DNA of 64,000 nt from Mesorhizobium sp. ES1-1. Its GTDB lineage: Bacteria > Pseudomonadota > Alphaproteobacteria > Rhizobiales > Rhizobiaceae. The stretch lies in NCBI RefSeq assembly GCF_020164785.1, contig NZ_JAIUGX010000007.1:245641-309640 (forward strand). Reading direction: 5' to 3'. Below are positions 1 through 8,026 of this stretch, one piece after another. Under the pieces are notes generated by a model, which was not told the origin of the DNA, made no database searches, and saw only the letters and a program-made list of their open reading frames with translations. Position 1 is the stretch's first letter, and every line of letters starts with the position of its first letter. The position numbers were made by a program, and so were the translations under genes.

Positions 1-1
1 A

Positions 2-313
2 GTGGCTGAAATACGGAAGGGGAACAGTCCCTATAAGGCGAGTATCTCCCTGGCCTCACCGGTTTTCGGCTATGCAATGGGCCAGTTTGCGGCCGACTGG
101 CTTGCCGGCAAGAGCATTCCCCAAGCGATGGACATCCTGCCCGTAGCCCTGACGAGCGCCAATCTGGCCCGTTACGAAGCTGATCTCGCTGACCCGGCTT
201 CTGTCTATGCCGACGGGGCGCGCCGCAACGCCTATCTCAACATGTATGGGAACATTTGCTTCGACAGCCGCGACCAATATGTGAACTTCCCGTGGTCGTC
301 CGAGCGGGAGTAG
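2..313 (+). CDS. Sugar-type ABC transporter substrate-binding protein, C-terminal part
   Basis: The window opens inside this gene, so only about 103 C-terminal residues are visible and the true start lies upstream. The visible part has the look of the C-terminal lobe of a periplasmic sugar-binding protein: an FAADWLAGKSIPQ helix followed by a hydrophobic 'MDILPVALT' strand, as in type-1 periplasmic binding proteins of ABC importers. The substrate cannot be told from this piece. No transporter permease or ATPase gene follows, so any partners must lie upstream of the window. Family call by recognition only, moderate confidence. Confidence 0.55.
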   Translation: MAEIRKGNSPYKASISLASPVFGYAMGQFAADWLAGKSIPQAMDILPVALTSANLARYEADLADPASVYADGARRNAYLNMYGNICFDSRDQYVNFPWSSERE

Positions 314-360
314 CCGCGAAGCATCCTCGCTTTACAGGCCCGTATAGTACGGGGCAGGGG

Positions 361-471
361 TCAGGCAAACAACCAGAGGGCCAGCGATCCCACAGCTAAA
401 AACAGCAGCGGCGCTACAGCCAGGATCATGCTTGCTGGGTCAGCGGATGGCTCTGGATAGGATGGCATCAT
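361..471 (-). CDS. Possible 36-residue single-pass membrane protein
   Basis: A short reading frame begins with two ATG codons and encodes a Pro/Ser-rich head (MMPSYPEPSADPAS) followed by one hydrophobic segment of about 20 residues (ILAVAPLLFLAVGSLALWLF). Its start overlaps the stop of the small frame at 468-566 in a TGATG arrangement, which would allow translational coupling. No convincing ribosome binding site is visible. It may be a real micro-protein or chance; I do not recognise a family. Confidence 0.3.
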   Translation of the reverse strand: MMPSYPEPSADPASMILAVAPLLFLAVGSLALWLFA

Positions 472-566
472 AAAACCCAAATCGACAGGAGAAGCACACC
501 GAAGGCGACAGGCAATGCGATGGCTAGGACGGTCTCGACTAATCTTAATTCGCGATCGTTAAACAC
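468..566 (-). CDS. Possible 32-residue single-pass membrane protein
   Basis: From a GTG start this frame encodes a short charged head (FNDRELRLVET) and a hydrophobic run (VLAIALPVAFGVLLLSIWVL) to the stop, which overlaps the next small frame at 361-471. The two frames in tandem, each with one transmembrane-like segment, suggest a tiny two-gene unit, but there is no clear Shine-Dalgarno sequence and no recognised family. Low confidence. Confidence 0.25.
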   Translation of the reverse strand: MFNDRELRLVETVLAIALPVAFGVLLLSIWVL

Positions 567-847
567 TTGGGATGCTCGTCGAATTCAGATTTTAAATCTC
601 CAGAACGCCCAACGGTTCCCCCGCCTGGGGTGGAAATCCAGGCGATGCATGCCGAAAGTTCAGCATGGTTGGCTGCAGGCCGCCCCCGGTTCACTGCGAC
701 CCTCGCCGAGTTGTTTGCTCGGGACCTTCCAGCCGCGAATATTCACAGGCCTGATGGAAGGGCGATTGCCGATGTCGCGGCTCGTGGGAAACTCGGACAG
801 CATAGCATCGCGGCCGACAAAGCTCCGGACAATCAAGCTTGACGCGC
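567..847. other. Intergenic stretch without a supported gene
   Basis: Open frames exist on the plus strand here, but they have no ribosome binding site, no recognisable domain, and overlap in different frames. I see no RNA gene, terminator or repeat in it. Confidence 0.4.
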
Positions 848-1084
848 CTAGGCACTCCACCCGGAGGTCAAGATGAGCGAGGCCTCGAACAGTTGGGCGC
901 CGGTGTGGCTTCTCACCTTGACAGTGAGTTTGACAAGGTCGCGATCAGGCATCTCTTCATGCGCGACGTCATGTAGAATTCGCAGAGCTTCTGTTTTGGC
1001 GCGCTCTTTTGTCTCGAACAACTGCCCTTGTTCGTCCAGGACAGGCCCTTCGCTGTTATAAAAATCGAAAAAGTATCGGTCCAT
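848..1084 (-). CDS. DUF6894 family small protein
   Basis: A 78-residue protein beginning MDRYFFDFYNSEG. It has the pattern of the DUF6894 family common in rhizobia: an aromatic YFFD-type first strand, a D-x-x-G turn, a long helix rich in A/E/K containing ALRILHDVA, and a closing strand (KLTVKVRSHTG). The frame is open for 44 more codons upstream, but the family normally starts at this methionine, so I take the ATG at 1084. It is divergent from the Crp/Fnr gene starting at 1246; the 161 bases between them must hold both promoters. Molecular function is unknown; these proteins often sit beside stress regulators. Confidence 0.7.
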   Translation of the reverse strand: MDRYFFDFYNSEGPVLDEQGQLFETKERAKTEALRILHDVAHEEMPDRDLVKLTVKVRSHTGAQLFEASLILTSGWSA

Positions 1085-1245
1085 TGCGCGCTCGTCCGAC
1101 GATGTAATTGAACAAATTTCCTCAAGGGACGATCGTTCCCCGTCCTGAACCGAAAGAACTGGTATTCCGCGCGAAAATAGAGCAGCTTCGCGAGCCGGGA
1201 TGGCGCGAAGGATCATTTTCTGACGCGCCCCGTGGGAGGATCTGT

Positions 1246-1965
1246 ATGCTGGAATCCTTATTTCTTCAGCTTAGACGGCACGACGTCCTGACCGACGCCG
1301 AGACGTCGATGTTGGCTGAGGCGATTACGACCGGGCGCGAGTTCGATACCGGGCAGGATCTGGTTTCGATAGGCTCGCGGCCAGCCTACAGCACCCTGCT
1401 GGTCGAGGGGTTCGCGGCGCGATACAAGGTTCTGGAAAACGGCGGCCGGCAGTTCACCTCGCTCCAGGTTCCGGGGGATTTCGTCGATCTCCACGCCTTC
1501 TTGCTCAAGACGATGGACCACGGAATCGTTGCATTGACGCCATGTCGCGTGATGCTTGCCGACCACAACCGCCTGCGAAGGATCACGGAAGAAGCCCCGC
1601 ATTTGACTCGGATACTGTGGCTAGACACCCTTGTCGACGGAGCAATCCATCGAGAATGGATCGTTGCCATGGGGCGCCGCTCCAAAACCTCTCACCTAGC
1701 CCACCTGTTTTGTGAACTCTTCGTCCGGCTGGAGACCGTGAAGCTCACCGAGGGCAATACTTTCCATCTCCCTTTGACGCAGGCAGAACTCGCCGATGTG
1801 ATGGGTCTGTCGGTCGTTCATATGAACAGGGTCATCGGCGCGTTGAGAAAGTCCGGCGCGGTCAATTGGTCGGGGCAGAAAGTGACCATTCTCGATTGGG
1901 AACGATTGCAAGCTGCTGCCGAATTCGACCCCACATACCTCAGCCTGAACAACGAGCCGAGGTAA
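1246..1965 (+). CDS. Crp/Fnr family transcriptional regulator
   Basis: A 239-residue regulator. Residues about 10-120 form the cyclic-nucleotide-binding-type beta-roll (LLVEGFAARYKVLENGGRQ, then LQVPGDFVDLHAF), followed by a dimer helix and a C-terminal winged helix-turn-helix (about 175-222: LTQAELADVMGLSVVHMNRV). It has no cluster of N-terminal cysteines, so it is not an FNR-type iron-sulfur sensor; the effector is unknown. The frame is open upstream to 1108, but the ATG at 1246 has a good GGAGGA site 5 bases upstream and matches the usual family length. It is divergent from a DUF6894 gene. Similar Crp/Fnr proteins are abundant in rhizobia. Confidence 0.85.
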   Translation: MLESLFLQLRRHDVLTDAETSMLAEAITTGREFDTGQDLVSIGSRPAYSTLLVEGFAARYKVLENGGRQFTSLQVPGDFVDLHAFLLKTMDHGIVALTPCRVMLADHNRLRRITEEAPHLTRILWLDTLVDGAIHREWIVAMGRRSKTSHLAHLFCELFVRLETVKLTEGNTFHLPLTQAELADVMGLSVVHMNRVIGALRKSGAVNWSGQKVTILDWERLQAAAEFDPTYLSLNNEPR

Positions 1966-2056
1966 CCGCGGTTCGGCACCCGACAAGGCTTGTCGACAGG
2001 CAGTCGGGTTAGGAGACGGCGGGACCCGGGATAGCTTATCAGGCAGCATAAGCCTT

Positions 2057-2132
2057 TGGTGCCCCCGGACGGAATCGAACCGCCGACCTTCGGTTTACAA
2101 AACCGCTGCTCTACCAGCTGAGCTACAAGGGC
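2057..2132 (-). tRNA. tRNA-Thr (anticodon TGT)
   Basis: Read on the minus strand, this 76-base segment folds as a tRNA: a 7-bp acceptor stem beginning GCCCTTG, D arm GCTC/GAGC, an anticodon loop with TGT reading ACA threonine codons, a GGTTCGATTCC T arm, and an encoded CCA end. The first anticodon-stem pair is mismatched, which is minor. It stands alone downstream of the Crp/Fnr gene. Confidence 0.95.
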
Positions 2133-2287
2133 ATGGCGCTCCGGTTAGCATATTTGTCGCGCCAGTAAAGACAAAACTGGGTTCGATTGCCTGGCTGGTG
2201 GAGCAAGCCACCAAATCTGCATGCTGAAATCGGTCACCACGCTTCCTACATTCGGGAAGGCTGCAATCGTTTCGGAAGGGGTGCCGC

Positions 2288-2455
2288 ATGATCAGACTTG
2301 TCATCATTCTCCTTCTCGTCATTATCGCCTGGATGCTGCTTGTGAAGCTCATCAGCGACATCAAGAAAGCCAATGTCGACTGGACCGGCGTCACCACCAT
2401 TGTCGGCTTCATCGCGCTCGCTTTCTGGCTTCGCCATGTCACTGGCATGGGGTGA
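2288..2455 (+). CDS. Small membrane protein, 55 residues
   Basis: A short gene with ATG at 2288 preceded by a purine-rich GGAAGGGG site. The product has an N-terminal hydrophobic helix (MIRLVIILLLVIIAWMLLV), a short polar stretch with KLISDIKKANVDW, and a second hydrophobic helix (VTTIVGFIALAFWL) near the C-terminus, so it is probably a two-pass inner membrane protein. I do not recognise a named family. It lies 155 bases after tRNA-Thr and upstream of the His-rich protein gene, with no shared operon signal. Confidence 0.6.
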   Translation: MIRLVIILLLVIIAWMLLVKLISDIKKANVDWTGVTTIVGFIALAFWLRHVTGMG

Positions 2456-2628
2456 GAGGGAAAGGGTGGGAGTAGGGAGTTGCGTCGTTCGTATTGGGAT
2501 GGCGCCTTTCACTACTGCCACAGCCTCTCTCGGAAAATCTCCTCGACCTTTCGAACCTTTTGGCCTGCCGCCCCGACTGATCTCCAGGGGCGAATGGGTC
2601 GCCTCGGTCAAGGATCCAGGAGATCATC

Positions 2629-2838
2629 ATGTTGAAGCGTACTCTCACTTCAGGCCTCATCGCCTTTTTCGTCGCGACCGGTTCGCTCGCCGGCACCGTC
2701 GGCACGACGTCAGCCCACGGCATGCACGGCCATCATCACCACCATCACAAGAAGCACTTCAAGAAGTTCTGGTGGAAGCACCATAACCATCATCACAAGC
2801 ACCATTACGGGCACGGCAAGGTGATCATTTTCCTTTGA
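2629..2838 (+). CDS. Secreted histidine-rich small protein
   Basis: A 69-residue protein with a clear signal peptide (MLKRTLTSGLIAFFVATGSL, cleavage likely after Ala29) and a mature part of 40 residues of which 17 are histidine, including six in a row at 35-40 and further HHxHHH clusters among lysines and tryptophans. Such composition suggests binding of Ni, Zn, Cu or Co ions in the periplasm, but this is inference. A GGAGAT ribosome binding site precedes the ATG, and a terminator follows at 2861, so it is probably transcribed alone. The signal peptide and 5' leader closely resemble those of the BA14K-like gene at 3068. Confidence 0.75.
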   Translation: MLKRTLTSGLIAFFVATGSLAGTVGTTSAHGMHGHHHHHHKKHFKKFWWKHHNHHHKHHYGHGKVIIFL

Positions 2839-2860
2839 TGGAGGGACCCATTCTTCGACG

Positions 2861-2885
2861 GGGCGGCTTAGGCCGCCCTTTTTCG
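2861..2885 (+). terminator. Rho-independent terminator
   Basis: A perfect 7-bp stem (GGGCGGC / GCCGCCC) with a TTAG loop followed by a run of five T. It lies 22 bases after the stop of the histidine-rich protein gene. Confidence 0.85.
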
Positions 2886-3067
2886 TTCGGCGCCCGTTTT
2901 GTGAAGAGGAACCGCTTGCTGCGCTAGAACTCATTCGCCCGCATGAGTTCGGCCGTTCGATTCAGCTGCAGAAAGGCAATAAAGATTCGAACCTTTCTCC
3001 CTCCCGCGACGACAGACAATCAAGAGGCGGATGGATCGCCTCGGTCAACGCAGCAAAGGAGATCATC

Positions 3068-3379
3068 ATGTTCAAGCGCACGTTCGTTTCCGGCCTCATC
3101 GCCACCACAGTCGCCGCCACCATGCTGGCCGGCACCGTACAACCTTCGGCCGCGCATTCCTTCCACCACCACAATGGCCTGGGCATCGGCATCGCCGCTG
3201 GTGTCGGCGGTTTCGTCCTCGGCAGCCTGCTCACGCAACAGCAGCCACGCACGGTTTACATCGACGAAGGTGGCGATTCCTGGCACGTTCGCCGCTGCTA
3301 CGACCGCTACCAGAGTTACGATGCCTATTCCGACACCTATCTCGGACACGATGGCTATCGCCACTACTGCCGGCTCTGA
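3068..3379 (+). CDS. BA14K-like secreted protein
   Basis: A 103-residue protein with a signal peptide (about 1-29, ending QPSAA), a His-containing linker, a glycine-rich hydrophobic segment (about 37-55: GIGIAAGVGGFVLGSLL) and a C-terminal motif around HVRRCYDRYQSYDAYSDTY. That motif matches the core of the BA14K family, lectin-like immunoreactive proteins of Brucella and rhizobia: a paired-Cys block with CYxRYxSY. Likely anchored at the inner membrane facing the periplasm. GGAGAT ribosome site; terminator at 3390. Its leader and signal peptide duplicate those of the His-rich gene upstream. Confidence 0.75.
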   Translation: MFKRTFVSGLIATTVAATMLAGTVQPSAAHSFHHHNGLGIGIAAGVGGFVLGSLLTQQQPRTVYIDEGGDSWHVRRCYDRYQSYDAYSDTYLGHDGYRHYCRL

Positions 3380-3389
3380 GAAGATGGAA

Positions 3390-3414
3390 GAGGGGCGTCC
3401 GCTGCCCCTCTTTC
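3390..3414 (+). terminator. Rho-independent terminator
   Basis: A 7-bp stem GAGGGGC / GCCCCTC with a 7-base loop, followed by TTTCCC. It lies just after the stop of the BA14K-like gene. The following 185 bases up to the next gene hold no feature I can support. Confidence 0.75.
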
Positions 3415-3599
3415 CCTATCAGGGCCGATGAAGGAACACGGGTGCGTTAGGGCTCGAATTCCGTTATGGAGTGAGGCACCAGTATCTCGATGCGCACCGA
3501 GATCGACAATGTCACCGAATTCGACGACCCTGCTTAACCCACGAAGGGGCAACGGCTGGTCGTCATGCTCTGTGACTCATTTGTTGAGGAAAGTGCACT

Positions 3600-4397
3600 A
3601 TGCCCCGGTTTTCAGCCAATGTTTCCATGCTCTTCGGCGAGTATGATTTCCTGGACCGGTTCGACGCGGCCGCCGCCGCCGGCTTCAAAGGCGTTGAATA
3701 TATCGGCCCATATGACCATGCGCCCGACGTGGTCGCCGGGCGGCTGAACAAGAATGCCCTGACACAGGTGCTGTTCAATCTCCCAGCCGGGGATTGGAGC
3801 AAGGGCGAGCGCGGGATCGCCGTGCTGCCGGACCGCGTGCCGGAATTCCGCCAGGGCATCGCCAAGGTCATCACCTATGCGCAGGCCCTCGGCTGCCAGC
3901 AAGTCAACTGCCTGGCAGGCATCGCGCCGGCGGGTGCCGACCGCAAGTTGCTTGAGGATGTCTTTGTCGAAAATCTCGCCTTCGCGGCGGAGACGTTGGA
4001 GCAGGCCGGCATCAGGCTGCTGATCGAACCGATCAACACACGCGACATTCCGGGCTTCTTCCTCAACTATGCAGAGCAGGCCATGGCGCTCATCGACCGC
4101 GTAGGCTCAACGAACCTGTTCCTGCAATATGACATCTATCACATGCAGATCATGCAGGGGGATCTCGCCCGTACCATCGAGGCCAACCTCGGCCGCATCG
4201 CGCATATCCAGCTTGCGGACAATCCCGGTCGTCACGAGCCGGGGACAGGCGAGATCAATTTTCCTTTCCTGTTCGAGCACATCGACCGCATCGGGTATTC
4301 CGGTTGGGTCGGAGCGGAGTACAAGCCGAAGGCGGGCACCGAGGCCGGGCTCGGTTGGTTCAGGGATTTCAGCGGGCAGGGGAGTGCGGGGGCGTAG
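3600..4397 (+). CDS. hyi: Hydroxypyruvate isomerase family protein
   Basis: A 265-residue TIM-barrel sugar isomerase of the Hyi/OtnI type, which interconverts hydroxypyruvate and tartronate semialdehyde (or, in the OtnI branch, 2-oxo-tetronates). The metal ligands fall where the family needs them: Glu143 (LLIEPIN), Asp178 (QYDIYH), Gln204 (HIQLAD) and Glu240 (VGAEYKP). Length is as usual for the family. It stands alone and ends 67 bases from the convergent rlmB gene; no glyoxylate-pathway neighbour (gcl, glxR) is present, so the exact substrate is open. Confidence 0.88.
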   Translation: MPRFSANVSMLFGEYDFLDRFDAAAAAGFKGVEYIGPYDHAPDVVAGRLNKNALTQVLFNLPAGDWSKGERGIAVLPDRVPEFRQGIAKVITYAQALGCQQVNCLAGIAPAGADRKLLEDVFVENLAFAAETLEQAGIRLLIEPINTRDIPGFFLNYAEQAMALIDRVGSTNLFLQYDIYHMQIMQGDLARTIEANLGRIAHIQLADNPGRHEPGTGEINFPFLFEHIDRIGYSGWVGAEYKPKAGTEAGLGWFRDFSGQGSAGA

Positions 4398-4464
4398 CGT
4401 CAGCGAAATCGCTCAGCGCCAGTGTGCCGGACCAGTTAGTAGGGATTGCAGATGAATACCGTGG

Positions 4465-5322
4465 CTACTCGTTACTCGCGAGATATCTCCGCGCCGCGTA
4501 GAGGCTCACCGCCGCAGCGTTCGACACGTTGAGCGAACGGATCGCGCCCGGCATATCGAGCCTTGCCAGCACCGTCACGGTCTCGCGGGTCTTCTGGCGC
4601 AGGCCCTTGCCTTCGGCGCCAAGCACCAGCGCGATCTTTTCGCCGGCAAAGCTGTTTTCGAGTTCGGCCGGCCCTTCCGAATCAAGCCCGATGGTGCGGA
4701 AACCAGCCTCGTGCAACTGGTCGAGCGCCTCGGCGAGGTTTTTCACCTCGATCTGATCGATATGCTCGAGGGCACCGGAGGCTGCTTTCGCCAGAACGCC
4801 GGATTCCTGCGGGCTGTGGCGCGCCGTGGTGATCAGGGCGCCTGCGCCGAAGGCGACCGCCGAGCGCAGGATGGCGCCGACATTGTGTGGATCGGTGACC
4901 TGGTCGAGCACCAGCACCAGCTTTGCATCCCCCAATGCATCAAGCCGCTTTGGCTTGAGCGGCTCCGCCTCAATCAGCACGCCCTGGTGCACGGCGTCCG
5001 AGCCGGTGATCTTGTCGATCTCCCTGGGTTCTACCAGTTCCGTCTTGAAGGGCAGGGCCGCGATATCTTCTATCTCCAGGCGCTCGGCCGCATTGCGCGT
5101 CACCAGCATTTTCCTGATCTTGCGGCGCCGATTGTCGAGCGCAGCGCGGACCGTGTGAAGGCCGTAGAGCCGCACCAGCCCGTCGGCCGCGCTTTCGCCC
5201 GGCGGTACATGCTGCTTTGGCCTGAACGCCGGCGCACCGCCGCTCTTCTCGTCGCGATAGGCGCGGCGCAGCTTCGCGTAATGCGTGTCTTTAGGTGTCT
5301 TGGAATTGCTGTCGTTGCTCAT
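4465..5322 (-). CDS. rlmB: 23S rRNA 2'-O-ribose methyltransferase, TrmH/RlmB type
   Basis: A 285-residue SpoU-class methyltransferase. After a basic N-terminal tail comes the substrate-binding domain (about 50-120, starting LYGLHTVRAAL), then the knotted SAM domain with motif 1 (DQVTDPHNVGAILRSA, 140-155), motif 2 (LGAEGKGLR, 234-242) and motif 3 (SLNVSNAAAVSLY, 263-275). RlmB methylates G2251 of the 23S rRNA P loop. The frame is open 42 codons upstream, but the ATG at 5322 gives the normal length. Neighbouring tRNA genes are on the other strand. Confidence 0.9.
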   Translation of the reverse strand: MSNDSNSKTPKDTHYAKLRRAYRDEKSGGAPAFRPKQHVPPGESAADGLVRLYGLHTVRAALDNRRRKIRKMLVTRNAAERLEIEDIAALPFKTELVEPREIDKITGSDAVHQGVLIEAEPLKPKRLDALGDAKLVLVLDQVTDPHNVGAILRSAVAFGAGALITTARHSPQESGVLAKAASGALEHIDQIEVKNLAEALDQLHEAGFRTIGLDSEGPAELENSFAGEKIALVLGAEGKGLRQKTRETVTVLARLDMPGAIRSLNVSNAAAVSLYAARRYLASNE

Positions 5323-5520
5323 GGCGGTTCTATAGCCGGGTGGCGCGGCGATGGATACCACCGCGTCGAAAAGCCTGCTCGATAGCGGGCGAAATTCATC
5401 ACGTTTTGCCGGGATGTTGCGGTTGACAGTTTTGGACGGTGCCGCCATAAGGCGCTTCGCGGAAGGCTGCTAGGCAGTCGCTCGCGTCGATGCCTTGTTG
5501 CATGGCTCCGGCGGCAGACT

Positions 5521-5605
5521 GGAGAGGTGCCCGAGTGGTTAAAGGGGACGGACTGTAAATCCGTTGGCTATGCCTACGTTGGTTCAAATCCAACCCTCTC
5601 CACCA
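5521..5605 (+). tRNA. tRNA-Tyr (anticodon GTA)
   Basis: An 85-base class II tRNA with a long variable arm: acceptor GGAGAGG / CCTCTCC, anticodon loop containing GTA, GGTTCAAATCC T arm and an encoded CCA. The long variable arm and GTA anticodon identify tyrosine. It is 86 bases upstream of tRNA-Gly and may share its transcript. Confidence 0.97.
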
Positions 5606-5691
5606 CTGCCGGCCCGGAAGCCCTGAAACGCAAGCATCGAACCGAAAAGTGTGTCGCGTTTTTCGGGTGAATCCGATACTCACTAAAAGGC

Positions 5692-5765
5692 GCGGGTATA
5701 GCTCAGTGGTAGAGCAGCAGCCTTCCAAGCTGAATATGCGGGTTCGATTCCCGCTACCCGCTCCA
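5692..5765 (+). tRNA. tRNA-Gly (anticodon TCC)
   Basis: A 74-base tRNA with acceptor GCGGGTA / TACCCGC, discriminator T, encoded CCA, and anticodon TCC reading GGA and GGG. It follows tRNA-Tyr on the same strand. In many proteobacteria this pair lies upstream of a tuf gene; here tuf is 2.3 kb further on. Confidence 0.97.
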
Positions 5766-5844
5766 GAATTCCATTCATTCAACGTGCTGGCGGAAGCGCG
5801 GAACGCGACGCGCTAGCGCTCCGGCCGCGGTATCGTACGTCGCG

Positions 5845-6294
5845 CTAACTGTTGAACGCCGACGCCACCTGGTGCTGAGGTGGCACCTGACCGTTCGGCG
5901 TCAGCTTGTCGACAATGCCTGGCAAGGCCGTCGACAACTGCTTCAGCAGTTCCTGCTCATCCATGCCGGTGCGCTGCGCGATCTCATGTATGACTTGCGG
6001 GCCGAGCGCCGAGCCAAGATCGTTGGCGTTGATCGACTGGTTCTGCCCGGTGCCAACCCAAGAGTCAGCCACGTTGCCGTGGCCGGCATCCCTGAGCTTG
6101 CCGAGCAGGCCGCCGAGTCCGCCGAGAAGCCCGCCGTCGCCGGAGTTGGCGTCGGTTGGTGTAGCAGGTTGAGGCTGGCCCGGCTGTTCTGCGTCTCGTC
6201 CGCTCAGCATCTTTCCGACCAGCAAAGCGCCAAGGGCGATCATCAATGGTTTGGCGATGTTGCCGCCGGGAACGGCGTTGTCAAAAAGTCCCAT
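5845..6294 (-). CDS. YidB-like protein (DUF937)
   Basis: A 149-residue protein starting MGLFDNAVPGG, with a hydrophobic helix (MIALGALLVGKML), a Pro/Gln linker, a Gly-rich GLLGGLGGLLGKLRDAG motif and a C-terminal helical part (INANDLGSALGPQVIHEIAQRTG). This layout is that of the YidB/DUF937 family, whose function is unknown. The ATG at 6294 has a GGAGGA site 6 bases upstream, so it is preferred over a start 15 codons earlier. It is divergent from the GlsB/YeaQ-like gene at 6425. Confidence 0.82.
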   Translation of the reverse strand: MGLFDNAVPGGNIAKPLMIALGALLVGKMLSGRDAEQPGQPQPATPTDANSGDGGLLGGLGGLLGKLRDAGHGNVADSWVGTGQNQSINANDLGSALGPQVIHEIAQRTGMDEQELLKQLSTALPGIVDKLTPNGQVPPQHQVASAFNS

Positions 6295-6424
6295 GGTGGA
6301 TCCTCCATTTTCGAACCAGGCCCAGCCCTCGTTCAACATGGCGCATCAGGGCGCAATTTCAAGCTGGCTTGAGCTTTTGCCAATCCTATGGAAATGTCGG
6401 CTGGGCGGGGAATGGAGAGGAAAA

Positions 6425-6682
6425 ATGGGTATCATCAGCTGGATTATTCTCGGCGCGATCGCCGGCTTTCTGGGCAGCAAGATCGTCAACAAGACTGGCC
6501 AGGGCCTGATCATGGACATCGTTCTTGGCATTGTTGGTGCCGTCGTCGGCGGCGTGATCTGCAGCCAACTTTTCGGCGTGGGTGTCTCCGGCCTCAACAT
6601 CTCCAGCCTGATTGTCGCCGTAGTCGGCGCAGTGATCGTGCTGTGGGCCTACCACCAGTTCAGCCGGCGTCGGACGCTTTAG
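6425..6682 (+). CDS. GlsB/YeaQ/YmgE family membrane protein
   Basis: An 85-residue three-helix inner-membrane protein: MGIISWIILGAIAGFLGSKI, then a Gly-rich helix pair (IVLGIVGAVVGGVI, ISSLIVAVVGAVIVLW) and a basic tail (SRRRTL). This is the transglycosylase-associated/GlsB family, linked to general stress and envelope homeostasis in other bacteria; its biochemical role is unsettled. A GGAGAGGA site precedes the ATG at 6425. The frame is open further upstream but that part overlaps the divergent YidB-like promoter. Confidence 0.85.
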   Translation: MGIISWIILGAIAGFLGSKIVNKTGQGLIMDIVLGIVGAVVGGVICSQLFGVGVSGLNISSLIVAVVGAVIVLWAYHQFSRRRTL

Positions 6683-6783
6683 CGCGAGCTGGATCGTCGT
6701 ATCTCGAGGGCCCGTCTCAGGCCTGGCCATGGCATGTAATGCGTCGGCGTGCCTAAAGAAGCAACGTTGCACGGATCAACATC

Positions 6784-6807
6784 GCCCTGCCGCATGCGGC
6801 AGGGCGG
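6784..6807. repeat. Perfect 24-base palindrome between convergent genes
   Basis: CGCCCTGCC, a GCATGC centre, and GGCAGGGCG form a fully symmetric 24-base inverted repeat in the gap between the GlsB-like gene (+) and the EamA gene (-). It could act as a bidirectional transcription stop, but it lacks a T run. The rest of the 246-base gap shows nothing else. Confidence 0.5.
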
Positions 6808-6928
6808 ATAACGGCCTTACGGGCGTCGTCGCAGTGCTGGTTGTTGTAAAAATGAGTCCAGGCAACACTCTTGTCTGAGTGATCATGTCGTTGTCTGCTG
6901 ACGTGCCTATGTGCTCTCCGAGACAAGG

Positions 6929-7816
6929 CTAGGCGACGACGCTCAGCCTGCGTCTGCGCTGGTCCAGCGAGACAATGGTCAGGCCGCTGCCGACGACCAG
7001 CAGGATGCCGCACACCGCCAGCGCATTGGGAAACTGGCCGAACACCAGCAGGCCTGATATCACGGCCCACACCGTGAAGCAGTAGTAGAATGGCGCCACG
7101 GCGCTGGTCGGGCCGACGCGGTAGGCCATGAAGATGAAGAAGTGGCCGAAGATCAGGAACAATCCCGCGCCGGCCATCAGCAGCAAATGGCGTGCCTCGG
7201 GCATAACCCATTGCTCAGAAACGACATGCGCCACGCCCGCACCGATCAGCACAACCACGACGGCGGAAATCGCCACGATCATGCCCGGCACTTCGGCGGC
7301 GACCCGCCTGCCGGCGAGGTCGCGCGCCGCCGCCAGGGCCGCGTTGCCCAGCGCCAGCAGGGCATAGACCGAGATGCCTTCCATGGTCGGCTGCGCCACC
7401 ATCAGGGCTCCGACAAAGCCGAGGCCGATAAGGCCCATCCGCAGGCTGCCGATCCGCTCGCCAAACAGAACGGAGGAGCCGACCAGCATCAGCAGCGGCG
7501 TGATCTGCCCCAGCGCCGTCGAATCGGCAATCTGCATGTTGGCGAGCGCCACCACGTAGCAAAGGATGGCCGCCAGTTCGAGCATGTTCCTGCGCAGAAC
7601 GTGGCCGTCGAAGATCAATGGAATCTGCTTGCCGTAGCCCAGGGCGAACAGCAGCGGAAAGCCCCAGAGCGTTGCCGCCGCTCCCCGCAAAAACAACACC
7701 TCGTAGGCCGGCAGGCCTGACGTTGCGAGTTTCATCATCGTATCGTTGACGAGATACGATCCCGTCGAGACGATCATGAACAGCGGGCCGCGGATGGAAG
7801 CAGGGATGAAATGCAT
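6929..7816 (-). CDS. EamA-type drug/metabolite exporter (DMT superfamily)
   Basis: A 295-residue protein with ten predicted transmembrane helices arranged as two EamA repeats (about 7-140 and 150-280). Typical marks are the early SGLPAYEVLFLRGAAATLWG helix and the repeat-end motif with ALGQITPLLMLVGSSVLFGE. It is likely an inner-membrane exporter of amino acids or other small metabolites; substrate cannot be read from sequence. The gene stands alone, convergent with the GlsB-like gene and divergent from tuf; its start lies 288 bases from the tuf start. Confidence 0.85.
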   Translation of the reverse strand: MHFIPASIRGPLFMIVSTGSYLVNDTMMKLATSGLPAYEVLFLRGAAATLWGFPLLFALGYGKQIPLIFDGHVLRRNMLELAAILCYVVALANMQIADSTALGQITPLLMLVGSSVLFGERIGSLRMGLIGLGFVGALMVAQPTMEGISVYALLALGNAALAAARDLAGRRVAAEVPGMIVAISAVVVVLIGAGVAHVVSEQWVMPEARHLLLMAGAGLFLIFGHFFIFMAYRVGPTSAVAPFYYCFTVWAVISGLLVFGQFPNALAVCGILLVVGSGLTIVSLDQRRRRLSVVA

Positions 7817-8026
7817 CCGCGCAGGAGATCAGACCTTGCTGGCGACCGCAATGGCCACAGCCGGCCATGGGCTGGACAGGGCTACGGATAAACGGGCGCG
7901 AGGCCGGGCCCGATCGCCCGCCATTCACCCATTTCATTTGCTCCGGAGTCTTCTTATATCACCGCATATCCCCGCAATCGGATCACAGGTTCGGATCGAG
8001 TGAGACAACGCCCGGCCAAAAGGCGC

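Noticed and set aside
567..876. Overlapping plus-strand open frames upstream of the DUF6894 gene
   Set aside because: No ribosome binding site, no recognisable domain, and competing frames over the same bases.
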